A stretch of 64,000 bases of DNA, from positions 2,418,001 through 2,482,000 of the forward strand of contig OZ240207.1 of the NCBI GenBank assembly GCA_965197415.1, given 5' to 3'. A program made the translations under genes and the position numbers. This stretch comes from DAOUJI01 sp965197415. Its GTDB lineage: Bacteria > Chloroflexota > Dehalococcoidia > Lucifugimonadales > JAGWBF01. Below are positions 17,778 through 25,543 of this stretch, piece after piece (within the stretch, counting starts at the first letter, position 1; every line of letters begins with the position of its first letter). The notes beneath the pieces are model-generated. The model was given only the letters and a program-made list of their open reading frames with translations, was not told the origin of the DNA and did no database searches.

Positions 17778-17836
17778 ACGGAGGTGTCATCGTTCTCCGT
17801 GTTTCGACTCGGCCTGGGGCAGTTCTGTCGACGGGA

Positions 17837-17928
17837 TGGCGGAGAGGGTGGGATTCGAACCCACGAGAGACGTTTCCGCCCCTACGCGATTTCCAGTCGC
17901 GCCTGTTCGGCCACTCCAGCACCTCTCC
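17837..17928 (-). tRNA. tRNA-Ser (anticodon GGA)
   Basis: 92 nucleotides with encoded CCA. The acceptor GGAGAGG pairs with CCTCTCC, discriminator G, and the anticodon loop CTGGAAA gives GGA within a GCGA/TCGC stem. A long variable arm (between TAGGGGC and GTCTCTC) identifies a class II serine tRNA, and GGTTCGAATC forms the T loop. Confidence 0.95.
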
Positions 17929-18033
17929 AAATAGCATTGGGCGTGTTGCCATGCCCGTCCCGGTCGAGTACGAATCGGGATTATATCACCGCATCTTGGA
18001 ACTCAACAACGAGGATGTACACCGTGTTCCGCT

Positions 18034-19302
18034 TCAAAGCGCCGGATTTGGCGGCAGCCGGTCGGGGACCCGCGGCTTGCGCATGGAGAAGTACATTAAG
18101 GCGGCTGCACCGTAGAGAGGCACGAAGGATAGCAACGCCCAATCGTAGCTGCCGTCGTTGCGGTCCGCCGCCCACGCGGCGAACTGGGTTGATGCTATCA
18201 TGCCCAGGTTAAAAACGGCGCTCATGGTCCCAAACAATGTTGCGAAACTGTTCCTGCCGAAGAAATTCCCCAGGGCCACCCAGTTTACTACGGTCCCGCC
18301 CTGCTCCAGGGCCATGAACGTCACAAACAGCAGCACGGCAAGCCAACCGTCGAACACCAGCAGAGAGACCATCGCCAATGCCGCCGCGGCCATGGCTCCG
18401 CCCAGCACGGGTTGTACTGGCATCCATATCCCAACAGTCCCGAATATCAACCGGGTGGGGATGGATATGAAGAACATCAACGCGACCAGGAATCCGCTGG
18501 CCTCCGGGGAAATGCCCTCGGCCACCATCATTTCCACCGCATGGACGGAGATGGCGCCCCAAACCGTGATTCTAAAGACCGAACCCAGGAACAGCATCCA
18601 GAAAGCGCGGGTGGAAAAGGCCTCCCGTACTGTGAAGTCGGGGTCCACTTCCCGACGGTCGGCTTCCTTTCCGCCTCGGGACTGTTCCCTGCGCATTTGC
18701 TCGACGCCTTCCGGCTCCAGCCCCATGCTCTCTGGAGACGAGCGGACCACCAGCCCCAGAGGGACTACCAGGACCATCATGGCCAACCCGGCATAGAACA
18801 TCACGTCCCGCCAGCCGATGGTTGAGACGCCTTGGGTGATTAGCGGGAGAATCACCGCTCCCCCGGCGGAGAACCCGATGACCGTAATAGTGATGGCCAG
18901 CGACCGGCGGCGCACAAACCAGCGGTTGGCTGCGCTTATCAGGGTTTGACCCAACCCCGCGCTCTTTCCGGTGGAGACCACCACCAGGTAGATGACAAGA
19001 AACACCCAATAGGTGTCGACCCATTTGAGCATCATGAAGCCCAGGGAAGCCACGATTCCACCGCCGATAATCATGACCTGGGCGCCGAACTTGTCCACCA
19101 TCCGTCCCACTACAGGGCCTGCTATGCTTCCCTCAGCCCTGGAAAGGGTGAATATCATGGCCGTCTGGAAGCGAGTCAGGCCCAGGTCCTGTCTGATGGG
19201 GCGAAAATATATGGCGGTGGCGTGGGCAAAAATCCCGCCGGATACAATGCCCAGGACGGTGGTCGCCGTAAGCACCCACCACCCGTAGTAGACGGAGCCC
19301 AT
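18034..19302 (-). CDS. MFS transporter
   Basis: 422 residues from ATG at 19302 (MGSVYYGWWVLTATTVLG), preceded by GAGAGAG. About twelve hydrophobic helices are seen in two blocks, with a hydrophilic central loop near 190-225 rich in Arg/Glu. GRMVDKFGAQVM matches the loop 2-3 motif A of the major facilitator superfamily, and FVRRRSLAITITVIGFSAGG is typical of the oxalate/formate and monocarboxylate-like group. Substrate unknown. It is divergent from the phosphatase gene and ends just before tRNA-Ser(GGA). Confidence 0.88.
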   Translation of the reverse strand: MGSVYYGWWVLTATTVLGIVSGGIFAHATAIYFRPIRQDLGLTRFQTAMIFTLSRAEGSIAGPVVGRMVDKFGAQVMIIGGGIVASLGFMMLKWVDTYWVFLVIYLVVVSTGKSAGLGQTLISAANRWFVRRRSLAITITVIGFSAGGAVILPLITQGVSTIGWRDVMFYAGLAMMVLVVPLGLVVRSSPESMGLEPEGVEQMRREQSRGGKEADRREVDPDFTVREAFSTRAFWMLFLGSVFRITVWGAISVHAVEMMVAEGISPEASGFLVALMFFISIPTRLIFGTVGIWMPVQPVLGGAMAAAALAMVSLLVFDGWLAVLLFVTFMALEQGGTVVNWVALGNFFGRNSFATLFGTMSAVFNLGMIASTQFAAWAADRNDGSYDWALLSFVPLYGAAALMYFSMRKPRVPDRLPPNPAL

Positions 19303-19558
19303 CCGCTCTCTCAGTTCGGCCAATGCCCGCCTCTGCGTATGCCTGTAATCAAAGCCTGCGCTCCGGCTTGACGCACAATAGAGCCCAAAATACAATCACC
19401 CCGAATGAGCGTTCCCAAGCCTGTGGGCTTCATGGTCGCTGCCGATACGGCCCATGCTGGATTCGGGTCATACCAGCGGACAGTGTAAACGGGAGGCCAG
19501 CCTTCCACAACCAACGGGGCGGGGCGAGGGCTTCTGGCATCTTTCCTAAGGAGCGAAA

Positions 19559-20086
19559 TTGACCGTCGAACACAAGCCTCACATCCAGACGGCGTTCAGG
19601 ATAGGGGAGTACACGGTCTACGCCTCGTCCAGTCGTGACGTCAGGTTCACCGAGCGGGGCGCCTACGTTCCCAAGGACCTGGCGTTCCACTTGGCGCCAG
19701 ACGCATGGAGCCGCACCCGGGACGTCAAGGCTGTGCCCTTTTCCAGGGGCGATCATCGAGTCCAGAAAACGCAGGACGGCCAAGGCCGCACAGTTCGCTA
19801 CGTCTGGTGGGACGACATGGGCACGCTGGAACAGGACCTGCTGGAGAGCCTGGTAGACGAGGCGCATGCAGCTTTAGAGCGAGGCGACACCGTCGAGGTC
19901 GGTTGCATCGGCGGTCATGGGAGGACGGGAACATTTTTGGCGGCCCTCTTGGTTAAAGTCGAACGCCTTGACGGAGACGAGGCCGTCAAGCGAGTGAAAG
20001 ATGCCTATTGCTCTGAGGCTGTAGAGACCCCAGGGCAACGGGGCATGGTCCGCTCGCTGGCCACGGCACTGGCAAGCGAGAGCTGA
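19559..20086 (+). CDS. Dual-specificity/tyrosine-type phosphatase
   Basis: 175 residues from TTG at 19559 with TAAGGAG six bases upstream. The C(X)5R loop is CIGGHGRTG with Cys116 and Arg122, and WWDDMG (82-88) provides a candidate general acid Asp. This places it in the cysteine phosphatase superfamily, near cyclin-type DSPs; substrate may be phosphoprotein, phosphoinositide or nucleotide. Its TGA overlaps the ATG of the next gene by one base (ATGA-type), so the two are coupled. Confidence 0.75.
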   Translation: MTVEHKPHIQTAFRIGEYTVYASSSRDVRFTERGAYVPKDLAFHLAPDAWSRTRDVKAVPFSRGDHRVQKTQDGQGRTVRYVWWDDMGTLEQDLLESLVDEAHAALERGDTVEVGCIGGHGRTGTFLAALLVKVERLDGDEAVKRVKDAYCSEAVETPGQRGMVRSLATALASES

Positions 20087-21150
20087 TGGAAAGCAAACTG
20101 ACCCTATCCGTAGTCGACCAGTCCCCGGTCAGAGCCGGAGGGACGGGAGGCGATGCCCTCCGGGAGAGCATCGAGCTGGCGGCGCTGGTTGAGAAGTGGG
20201 GCTACGAACGCTACTGGGTGGCTGAGCACCACAACATCCGCAATTTTGCCGGCGCCAGCCCTGAGGTGCTCATCGGGCAGATAGCTGCCCGCACCAGTAG
20301 AATCAGGGTGGGCAGCGGAGGAGTCATGCTCTCCCACTATTCTGCCTTGAAAGTCGCCGAGAACTTCCGATTGCTTGAATCCCTGTTTCCTGGACGCATT
20401 GACCTGGGCATCGGAAGGGCTCCTGGCAGCGACCAACTGACTGCGGCAGCCTTGGCCTATCCGGGACGTCCCAGGGATATTGCCCATTTCCCCCGACAGG
20501 TGTTGGACGTGCTGGGTTATCTTGCAGACGACATGGAGGAGGGTCACGTATTCTCCGACGTCCACGCCGGGCCTACCGAATGCAGCGCGCCCGACGTATG
20601 GCTGCTGGGGTCACGTTATGAGAGCGCATTCATGGCCGCCGACTTGGGTCTGCCCTTTGCCTACGCCCACTTCTTTGGCATCGGGATTGAGGATGGCCCG
20701 CGGATCGTGAATGCCTATAAAGAGAGGTTCCAACCTTCCCGGTTCCTCCAGGAACCAAAAGTGAACGTCTCGGTCCACGTCATGTGCGCCGAGACCAGAG
20801 AAGACGCCGAGAGGCTGGCCTCCAGCCGTAACGTGGCTAGGATACTCTCCCTGAAAGGTATGGCCTCCGGCATTCCCTCTGTGGAGGACGCCCTGCGCTA
20901 CAACTTCAGCCCGCTGGAGATGGCCCACACCGCCGAACAACGGAAGCGATGCGTGGACGGCGACCCGGAGTACGTCAGGTCCCGGTTGGAAGCGGTAGCT
21001 CAAGAGTACGGCACTACAGACCTTGGGGTGGTGACCGTGTGTTATGGATTCGAGGAGAGGGCCAGGTCATACGAACTTGTGGCCAAGGCTTGTGGACTCA
21101 TCTCCGAGTCGGATTCGGAACAAACACCAAGCGGGGCAGTTCGCCTGTGA
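20086..21150 (+). CDS. LLM-class flavin-dependent oxidoreductase
   Basis: 354 residues starting with ATG at 20086 on the last base of the previous stop. YWVAEHHNIRNFAGASPEVLI and GSGGVMLSHYSALKVAENFRLL are the classic bacterial luciferase-like (alkanal monooxygenase) blocks; FPGRIDLGIGRAPGSD is another. It uses FMN or F420 reduced elsewhere to oxidise an organic substrate, which cannot be named. The family includes the broadly conserved YhbW-like MsnO8 group, which this one resembles in length and N-terminal pattern. Confidence 0.88.
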   Translation: MESKLTLSVVDQSPVRAGGTGGDALRESIELAALVEKWGYERYWVAEHHNIRNFAGASPEVLIGQIAARTSRIRVGSGGVMLSHYSALKVAENFRLLESLFPGRIDLGIGRAPGSDQLTAAALAYPGRPRDIAHFPRQVLDVLGYLADDMEEGHVFSDVHAGPTECSAPDVWLLGSRYESAFMAADLGLPFAYAHFFGIGIEDGPRIVNAYKERFQPSRFLQEPKVNVSVHVMCAETREDAERLASSRNVARILSLKGMASGIPSVEDALRYNFSPLEMAHTAEQRKRCVDGDPEYVRSRLEAVAQEYGTTDLGVVTVCYGFEERARSYELVAKACGLISESDSEQTPSGAVRL

Positions 21151-21178
21151 ACCGGAATCCACTGTAAGAAGAGCTACT

Positions 21179-22060
21179 ATGGCCCGCCTATACTTGGTGG
21201 ACGGCACTTATGAATTGTTCCGGGCGCATTTCGCCATGCCGGCCATGTCGGGAAAGGACGGCCAGCCTGTTGGGGCCGTTCGTGGTCTAACGCAGTCCTT
21301 GCTTTCGCTTCTCCGCCAGCCTGAAGTCACCCATATCGCCGTCGCCTTCGACCACGTGATTGAGTCCTTCAGGAACCGGCTCTTCCCCGGATACAAGGAC
21401 GGTTCAGGCGTTCCAGAAGATCTGCTGTCACAGTTCGGTTTGGCGGAAAAGGCCGTCTCATCAGTAGGGTTAACGGTGTGGCCTATGATCGAGTACGAGG
21501 CCGACGACGCTCTCGCCACGGCGGCCTCTGCTTGGGGCAGCGACGCACGATTGGAACAGGTGGTGGTCTGCTCTCCCGACAAGGACTTGGCCCAAACGGT
21601 GGTGGCGAATAGGGTGGTGTGCCTGGACAGGCGTCGAGAGATTTATCTGGATGAAGCCGGGGTTTACGAGAAGTTCGGTGTAGGCCCGACCTCCATTCCC
21701 GACTACCTAGCGCTGGTTGGAGACTCGGCGGATGGCATACCCGGAATTCCCAGGTGGGGCGCCAAGTCCACGGCCCAGGTCCTCGGAGTATATCCCCATT
21801 TGCAGGACATTCCGCCGGACTCCGAACAGTGGACGGCCACTCCCCGAGGCGCAAAGGCAATGGCCCTGGCGCTTTCCGAGCGGATGGACGACGCCCATTT
21901 GTACCGCGATTTGGCCACTCTGAGGACCGACGTGCCGCTTGCAGAGACGTTGGAGAGCCTGGAATGGATGGGCGTACCGAGGGGGCCGTTCGAGGCAATG
22001 TGCGCTGAACTTGACGCCCCTAGAATGCTCCGTCTCCCCCACAGATGGTCCGGTGGCTAG
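21179..22060 (+). CDS. 5'-3' exonuclease (Pol I N-terminal domain-like)
   Basis: 293 residues from ATG at 21179. LYLVDGTYELFRAHFA begins the FLAP/PIN-like fold; YEADDALATAA and VCSPDKDLAQTV carry metal-binding acids, and ALVGDSADGIPGIPRWGAKSTAQVL is the helix-3-turn DNA-binding block. It is a stand-alone nuclease without a polymerase domain, probably acting in flap removal or repair. The frame continues upstream into the LLM gene, but the internal ATG fits the family N terminus. 28 bases separate it from the preceding stop. Confidence 0.88.
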   Translation: MARLYLVDGTYELFRAHFAMPAMSGKDGQPVGAVRGLTQSLLSLLRQPEVTHIAVAFDHVIESFRNRLFPGYKDGSGVPEDLLSQFGLAEKAVSSVGLTVWPMIEYEADDALATAASAWGSDARLEQVVVCSPDKDLAQTVVANRVVCLDRRREIYLDEAGVYEKFGVGPTSIPDYLALVGDSADGIPGIPRWGAKSTAQVLGVYPHLQDIPPDSEQWTATPRGAKAMALALSERMDDAHLYRDLATLRTDVPLAETLESLEWMGVPRGPFEAMCAELDAPRMLRLPHRWSGG

Positions 22061-22221
22061 CCTCGTAGACACCCCACGGCCAGGGATTTCTGGCATAGAC
22101 CGCCACAATCTTTGCGAGGACGATCCCTGATGGAAGACTCGCTTCTGCCGCTTGCGGTCCTTCTGGTTCTCTTGGAGCTGCACGCCATCACCGAAGAGCT
22201 GTTTTCCTGCTGACCATCGTC

Positions 22222-22860
22222 ATGTTGGCCTTTATCTTCATAGCGCCGAAACTTATGGAATGGTCCTTTCGGAAGCGACGAGAGCAGGAACCGCCGGAAT
22301 TGGTTGGCGTGATGATGCCCTCCTACGCCAGATACGCCCTGGATGACAAGCTGGTGGCGGACGCCTTCAACCCCTCGCCTGTAGTCCCAGACTCGGCCAT
22401 ATCGCTAGAGGCTTTCTTCAGGTTCTGGATGACGCCGGAGCAGACTGATTACGTGGTGAGGGAAGTGGGTGGAAAGCCTGCAGGAATCCTTTCGCTGAAG
22501 AAAGTCAGAGAAATCTCCACGGACAAATGGAACGAAACGTCCCTATCCTCGCTGATGGCGCCCCGATTCCCCACGGCCCACCCGAACGAGCCCATCGATG
22601 ACGCTCTGGTAAAGATGGTGGAGAGGGGACTCACTGCGGCGCCGGTGGTGGACGAGCACAGCGGTGAGTTGCTGGGTGAGCTCACCGCCAGGAACGTCTA
22701 CTCACTGTTGCTGGGGGTGCAGAGGGCTAAGTTGGGGGTTGTAGCGGTCGAGAATGGCGGAGAGGGTGGGATTCGAACCCACGATACCCAGGGGGTATAC
22801 CGCTTTTCGAGAGCGGCGCCTTCAACCACTCGGCCACCTCTCCGCATGTCTGGACTATAG
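22222..22860 (+). CDS. CBS-domain membrane-anchored protein, probably damaged
   Basis: 212 residues as read. A hydrophobic start (MLAFIFIAPKLMEW) is followed by two CBS repeats: AFNPSPVVPDSAISLEAFF with ILSLKKVREI, then LSSLMAPRFPTAHPNEPIDDALVKM with LGELTARNVYSLLL. The spacing resembles CBS pairs at the ends of site-2 proteases, but no protease motif is present. Two things look wrong. First, a better start (ATG 22130, with GAGGA) reads a hydrophobic segment LLPLAVLLVLLEL in another frame and stops at 22213, suggesting a frameshift near 22190-22210. Second, the last 35 residues are only the antisense of tRNA-Ser(CGA). The CBS core to about 22740 is likely real. Confidence 0.55.
   Translation: MLAFIFIAPKLMEWSFRKRREQEPPELVGVMMPSYARYALDDKLVADAFNPSPVVPDSAISLEAFFRFWMTPEQTDYVVREVGGKPAGILSLKKVREISTDKWNETSLSSLMAPRFPTAHPNEPIDDALVKMVERGLTAAPVVDEHSGELLGELTARNVYSLLLGVQRAKLGVVAVENGGEGGIRTHDTQGVYRFSRAAPSTTRPPLRMSGL
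22755..22843 (-). tRNA. tRNA-Ser (anticodon CGA)
   Basis: 89 nucleotides with encoded CCA. GGAGAGG/CCTCTCC acceptor, anticodon loop CTCGAAA in a CGCT/AGCG stem gives CGA, and the long variable arm (TATACCCC/GGGTATCG region) marks serine. It lies antisense to the 3' end of the CBS reading frame. Confidence 0.95.
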
Positions 22861-23002
22861 ACTTCCCGTAGCCGGGTTCGACGGGCAGGCTGTTCCGTGG
22901 CTCGATCAGCATATCCTAAAACGCTTGGTGGCGTCACGGAGAACAGCGAAGTCAAGTTCAATTTGGATACGCCGCCAAAAGGGTTTTCAACTATTATACC
23001 GG

Positions 23003-23215
23003 CTAGTCGGACTCACGTCCCTGCTGCCCGCCAATATCCGGCACTGATAGATTACGGCATATCTTTCGAACTAAGCGGTCCGGGATTTCAATATGTCGAG
23101 GAACTGCCTCGACTGTCCCAGTAACAGGGTTCCACCACAATGAATGTGAGCGACCTTCGCGCTTCAGCCAACAGCCGTGTCGACGAAGGTGGCGAAGCAA
23201 TGAGTTTCGTTTCAA
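23003..23215 (-). CDS. hicA: HicA toxin (mRNA interferase)
   Basis: 70 residues, typical HicA size. The dsRBD-like fold is seen in LLRHLRRHGCWLKREGRSHSLWW with the catalytic His in GRSHS, then AVPRHIEIPDRLVRKICRNL. HicA cleaves mRNA independently of ribosomes until bound by HicB. It overlaps hicB by 4 bases (ATGA) and lies downstream of it, so the order is antitoxin first, the reverse of the classical hicAB but common. Confidence 0.85.
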   Translation of the reverse strand: MKRNSLLRHLRRHGCWLKREGRSHSLWWNPVTGTVEAVPRHIEIPDRLVRKICRNLSVPDIGGQQGRESD

Positions 23216-23427
23216 CCCACCGTCACCGTCTCACACAGCGCATCAGGCGGGACGCCTCGAAGACCATCTTCCCGGCGGTCTTCGAGGATCAGCGAGATAG
23301 CCTCGACGAGGCTGTCACGAGCTGTGGCTACAGTAGCTCCTTGCCCATTGGCTCCGGGGATTTCAGGGCAATAGGCGATATACCAGCCGTCTGCTTTCTC
23401 AATGACAGCCGTGAATTCGTTCCGCAT
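23212..23427 (-). CDS. hicB: HicB-family antitoxin
   Basis: 71 residues with the partial RNase H-like HicB fold: FTAVIEKADGWYIAYCPEIPGANGQGATVATARDSL, given by its key YCPEIPG and G-x-T-x2-A-x2-L elements. No C-terminal DNA-binding domain is present, so this is the short form. GGGAGGGAT precedes the ATG. It is coupled to hicA by the ATGA overlap and driven by the promoter at 23505-23533. Confidence 0.82.
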   Translation of the reverse strand: MRNEFTAVIEKADGWYIAYCPEIPGANGQGATVATARDSLVEAISLILEDRREDGLRGVPPDALCETVTVG

Positions 23428-23504
23428 CTTCGCATCCCTCCCAAGGCTTCCTAATGCTCGAATGCCCGACTATTTGATCTGCGCTATGTATACCCCTAAG
23501 AGTC

Positions 23505-23533
23505 AGAATAAGCGTTTACCCACCTGTTTTCAA
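23505..23533 (-). promoter_or_regulatory. Promoter of hicBA
   Basis: Minus strand TTGAAA (23533-23528), 17-base spacer, TATTCT (23510-23505). The hicB start lies about 70 bases beyond the predicted transcription start. Confidence 0.45.
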
Positions 23534-23540
23534 CGACGTG

Positions 23541-23564
23541 GGTTCCAGCGGGAGTGCTGGAACC
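23541..23564. other. 9-bp inverted repeat
   Basis: GGTTCCAGC (23541-23549) and GCTGGAACC (23556-23564) around a 6-base loop, just upstream of the hicBA -35. It may be an operator or RNA hairpin; no T-run follows on either strand. Confidence 0.4.
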
Positions 23565-23617
23565 GGACGGGGAGCGAAAAATGCCGGAAAAAGGACCCAT
23601 AGACGGCTTCACTGCCC

Positions 23618-23646
23618 TTGACATATATCAACCTGACCAATATTAT
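23618..23646 (+). promoter_or_regulatory. Near-consensus sigma-70 promoter
   Basis: TTGACA (23618-23623), exactly 17 bases, TATTAT (23641-23646). It drives the exported-protein gene at 23733 and is among the strongest promoters in the window by match. Confidence 0.8.
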
Positions 23647-23732
23647 TATGCCTGATTATCGCATGGTGCATTTGTATCCGAGCAACGGCTGTTTAGCCGT
23701 ATCGGCACGCTTGGCATGTAGAAGGAGGCCCG

Positions 23733-24140
23733 ATGAGGCTAATAAGCGCGAATAAGCTGGCTATCGTTGCTCTTATCGTCGCGGTTCTCACCGTTGTAAC
23801 TGGGGTCACGTGGGCGGCCAACAGCGGCCAGGACCAAGACCTCCGCAAGGTGGAGCTCCAGATCGACAACTACAAAGTCCAACAGGGAGGCGAACTGGCC
23901 GTCATAGGCGCTGGCTTCGAACCTGGTGAGACCGTCCTCGTCCAGATATTCAGGTCTCAGAGCGGCATCAACCCAATAGTCGGCGGGGGAGTCGCCAACG
24001 ACGCTGGCGTCTTCCAAGTCTCGGCTGCCATTCGCGAAGCGATAGAAGTGGGTTCCTACACAGTTAGGGCTTTGGTCATCGGCGGAGACTGGGTGGCGAG
24101 CGCCCCGCTGATCATAATAGAGGCGGAAGTCGTTAAGTAG
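23733..24140 (+). CDS. Small exported protein of unknown function
   Basis: 135 residues. A signal peptide or anchor is clear: short basic start, then LAIVALIVAVLTVVTGVTWAA, with an ANS cleavage-like site near residue 30. The mature part (about 105 residues) reads LQIDNYKVQQGGELAVIGAGFEPGETV and YTVRALVIGGDWVASAPLIII, the alternating pattern of an Ig-like/IPT beta-sandwich in which G-x-G-F-x-P-G-E-x-V is a common turn. It has its own promoter at 23618, ribosome site AGAAGGAGG and intrinsic terminator, so it is a one-gene unit that may be well expressed. I do not recognise a named family. Confidence 0.8.
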   Translation: MRLISANKLAIVALIVAVLTVVTGVTWAANSGQDQDLRKVELQIDNYKVQQGGELAVIGAGFEPGETVLVQIFRSQSGINPIVGGGVANDAGVFQVSAAIREAIEVGSYTVRALVIGGDWVASAPLIIIEAEVVK

Positions 24141-24164
24141 CCTTCGCTTAAAATAGGGATGATT

Positions 24165-24200
24165 AAGGGGCCTCTTAATCAAGAGGCCCCTTTCCTTTGT
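24165..24200 (+). terminator. Intrinsic terminator
   Basis: AAGGGGCCTCTT (24165-24176) pairs perfectly with AAGAGGCCCCTT (24181-24192) around AATC, followed by TCCTTTGTTT. It ends the transcript of the small exported protein. Confidence 0.9.
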
Positions 24201-24308
24201 TTGGTGTTGCTGGCGATTCCTGCGGGCTTTGGATCTTGCCACGGCCCCCTCGTAACCAGTGAACGCTAACGGAACGCCTTCGACGAAACCGCCTGCGCAT
24301 ACCCGGGG

Positions 24309-25487
24309 CTAGCTCGGATTAGAAGCCCGTTTACGGAGGCGCAGCCGCCTTATACGCCGTCCCAGAAGTGAGACGACTTCAATGGTTAGTCCGTCGTATG
24401 AAACGGTGTCTCCCAGATGCGGAATCTTGCCGAGACCGCTGTACACGAGACCGCCCACCGTGTCAACGTCTTCGCTCTGGATTTGAGTGGCTAGCAACTC
24501 CGAAAGCTGTTCGAGGCTCACCCTGGCGTCGACAATGATGTCTCCGTTGGCCAGCGGCACCACCCGCGGTTCGTGGCTGCGGGAGAACTCGTCTTCGATC
24601 TCCCCGACGATCTCCTCCAACAAGTCCTCAAGGGTTACAAGCCCCTCGATGCCGCCGTATTCGTCTACGACAAGGGCCATCTGCATCCGTTTGGACTGAA
24701 GTTCCCGGAGAAGCTCGTCCAAACGTTTGAACTCCGGTATGAAGAACGCGGGCCTGACCATCTTGTCCAGAGACGGGTAGTCGCTTCCCTGTCCCAAAAA
24801 GGGCAGCAGGTCCCGTGCGTAGACCACACCGACCACGTTGTCAATGTTTCCGCTGTACACGGGCAGCCTCGTGTGGCCCGACTCTTGCATCCGGCGTCCC
24901 ACATCAGGGACGGAAGTCGTTTTCTCTACAGCGACGACGTCCACCCTTGGGACCATCACCTCTCGGACCGTGGCCTCATCCAAACGCATAATGGAGCGGA
25001 TCATGAAACGCTCGTGGGAGTCCAGGTCGGCCCATTGCTCCGGGCTAAGAATGTTATCCATGCTTGCAACGGGGCCGTTGGCCCTGCCGCCGCCGCTCAG
25101 CCCGGTCGTGTTGGACGGGTCGCCTGCGTTCCTCCGACGGTTGCCCGAGACGGCATGTATAGGCGTTGCCAACGTCATGGCGATGCGGGGGAGCCTGGCG
25201 CCTATCGCGTGACCGACGAAGTCGAGTAGAAGGAGGAACGCCAGAAGCCCTATGGACGCGCCGCTGACTGCGGCAATGTTTGTGGCGCCTTGGCTGGCCA
25301 GAACGGATAACGTGGACACTGCCGCTGCCGTCGCCGCGGCGAGCCGCAGAAGTGACGGGAGGGCGGCACGGACGGAGCGGTTTCTATGGGTCGCGACCGT
25401 TGGCGCCGACTCGGCGAGGGCCAGGCAGAGGAAGATGAATAGGAAACCCGCCAGTGATAAACCGGATGCTAAACCGTCTGTATCCAA
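24309..25487 (-). CDS. CorC/HlyC-family CBS protein
   Basis: 392 residues: a hydrophobic N-terminal part with about three membrane helices (to residue 100), a linker, two CBS domains (VREVMVPRVDVVAVEK to DLLPFLG, and MVRPAFFIPEFKRLDELLRELQ to LVTLEDLLEEIVGEI), and a C-terminal CorC_HlyC (transporter-associated) domain ending RRIRRLRLRKR. This architecture is that of YfjD/YtfL/CNNM-like proteins linked to Mg or Co efflux or membrane stress, but the N-terminal DUF21 domain is short and poorly matching, so transport is not assured. It follows glmU after 56 bases. Confidence 0.8.
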   Translation of the reverse strand: MDTDGLASGLSLAGFLFIFLCLALAESAPTVATHRNRSVRAALPSLLRLAAATAAAVSTLSVLASQGATNIAAVSGASIGLLAFLLLLDFVGHAIGARLPRIAMTLATPIHAVSGNRRRNAGDPSNTTGLSGGGRANGPVASMDNILSPEQWADLDSHERFMIRSIMRLDEATVREVMVPRVDVVAVEKTTSVPDVGRRMQESGHTRLPVYSGNIDNVVGVVYARDLLPFLGQGSDYPSLDKMVRPAFFIPEFKRLDELLRELQSKRMQMALVVDEYGGIEGLVTLEDLLEEIVGEIEDEFSRSHEPRVVPLANGDIIVDARVSLEQLSELLATQIQSEDVDTVGGLVYSGLGKIPHLGDTVSYDGLTIEVVSLLGRRIRRLRLRKRASNPS

Positions 25488-25543
25488 TGCTTTCTGTCCT
25501 CTCGTGCGCCCTTGGTGGGCTAAGAGGGCCTATCGACAAGCTC

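Larger units (their letters stand above)
23428..23732. other. Divergent intergenic region hicB / small exported protein
   Basis: 305 bases with no gene. It holds the hicBA promoter (23505-23533, minus), a 9-bp hairpin (23541-23564) and a near-consensus promoter for the rightward gene (23618-23646). An 80-base leader follows, with a small hairpin ACGGCTGTTTAGCCGT at 23687-23702. Confidence 0.6.

Noticed and set aside
17784..18212. Open frame over the tRNA-Ser(GGA) region on the plus strand
   Set aside because: Its sequence GEGGIRTHE... is the familiar antisense translation of a serine tRNA, and it overlaps the MFS gene end.
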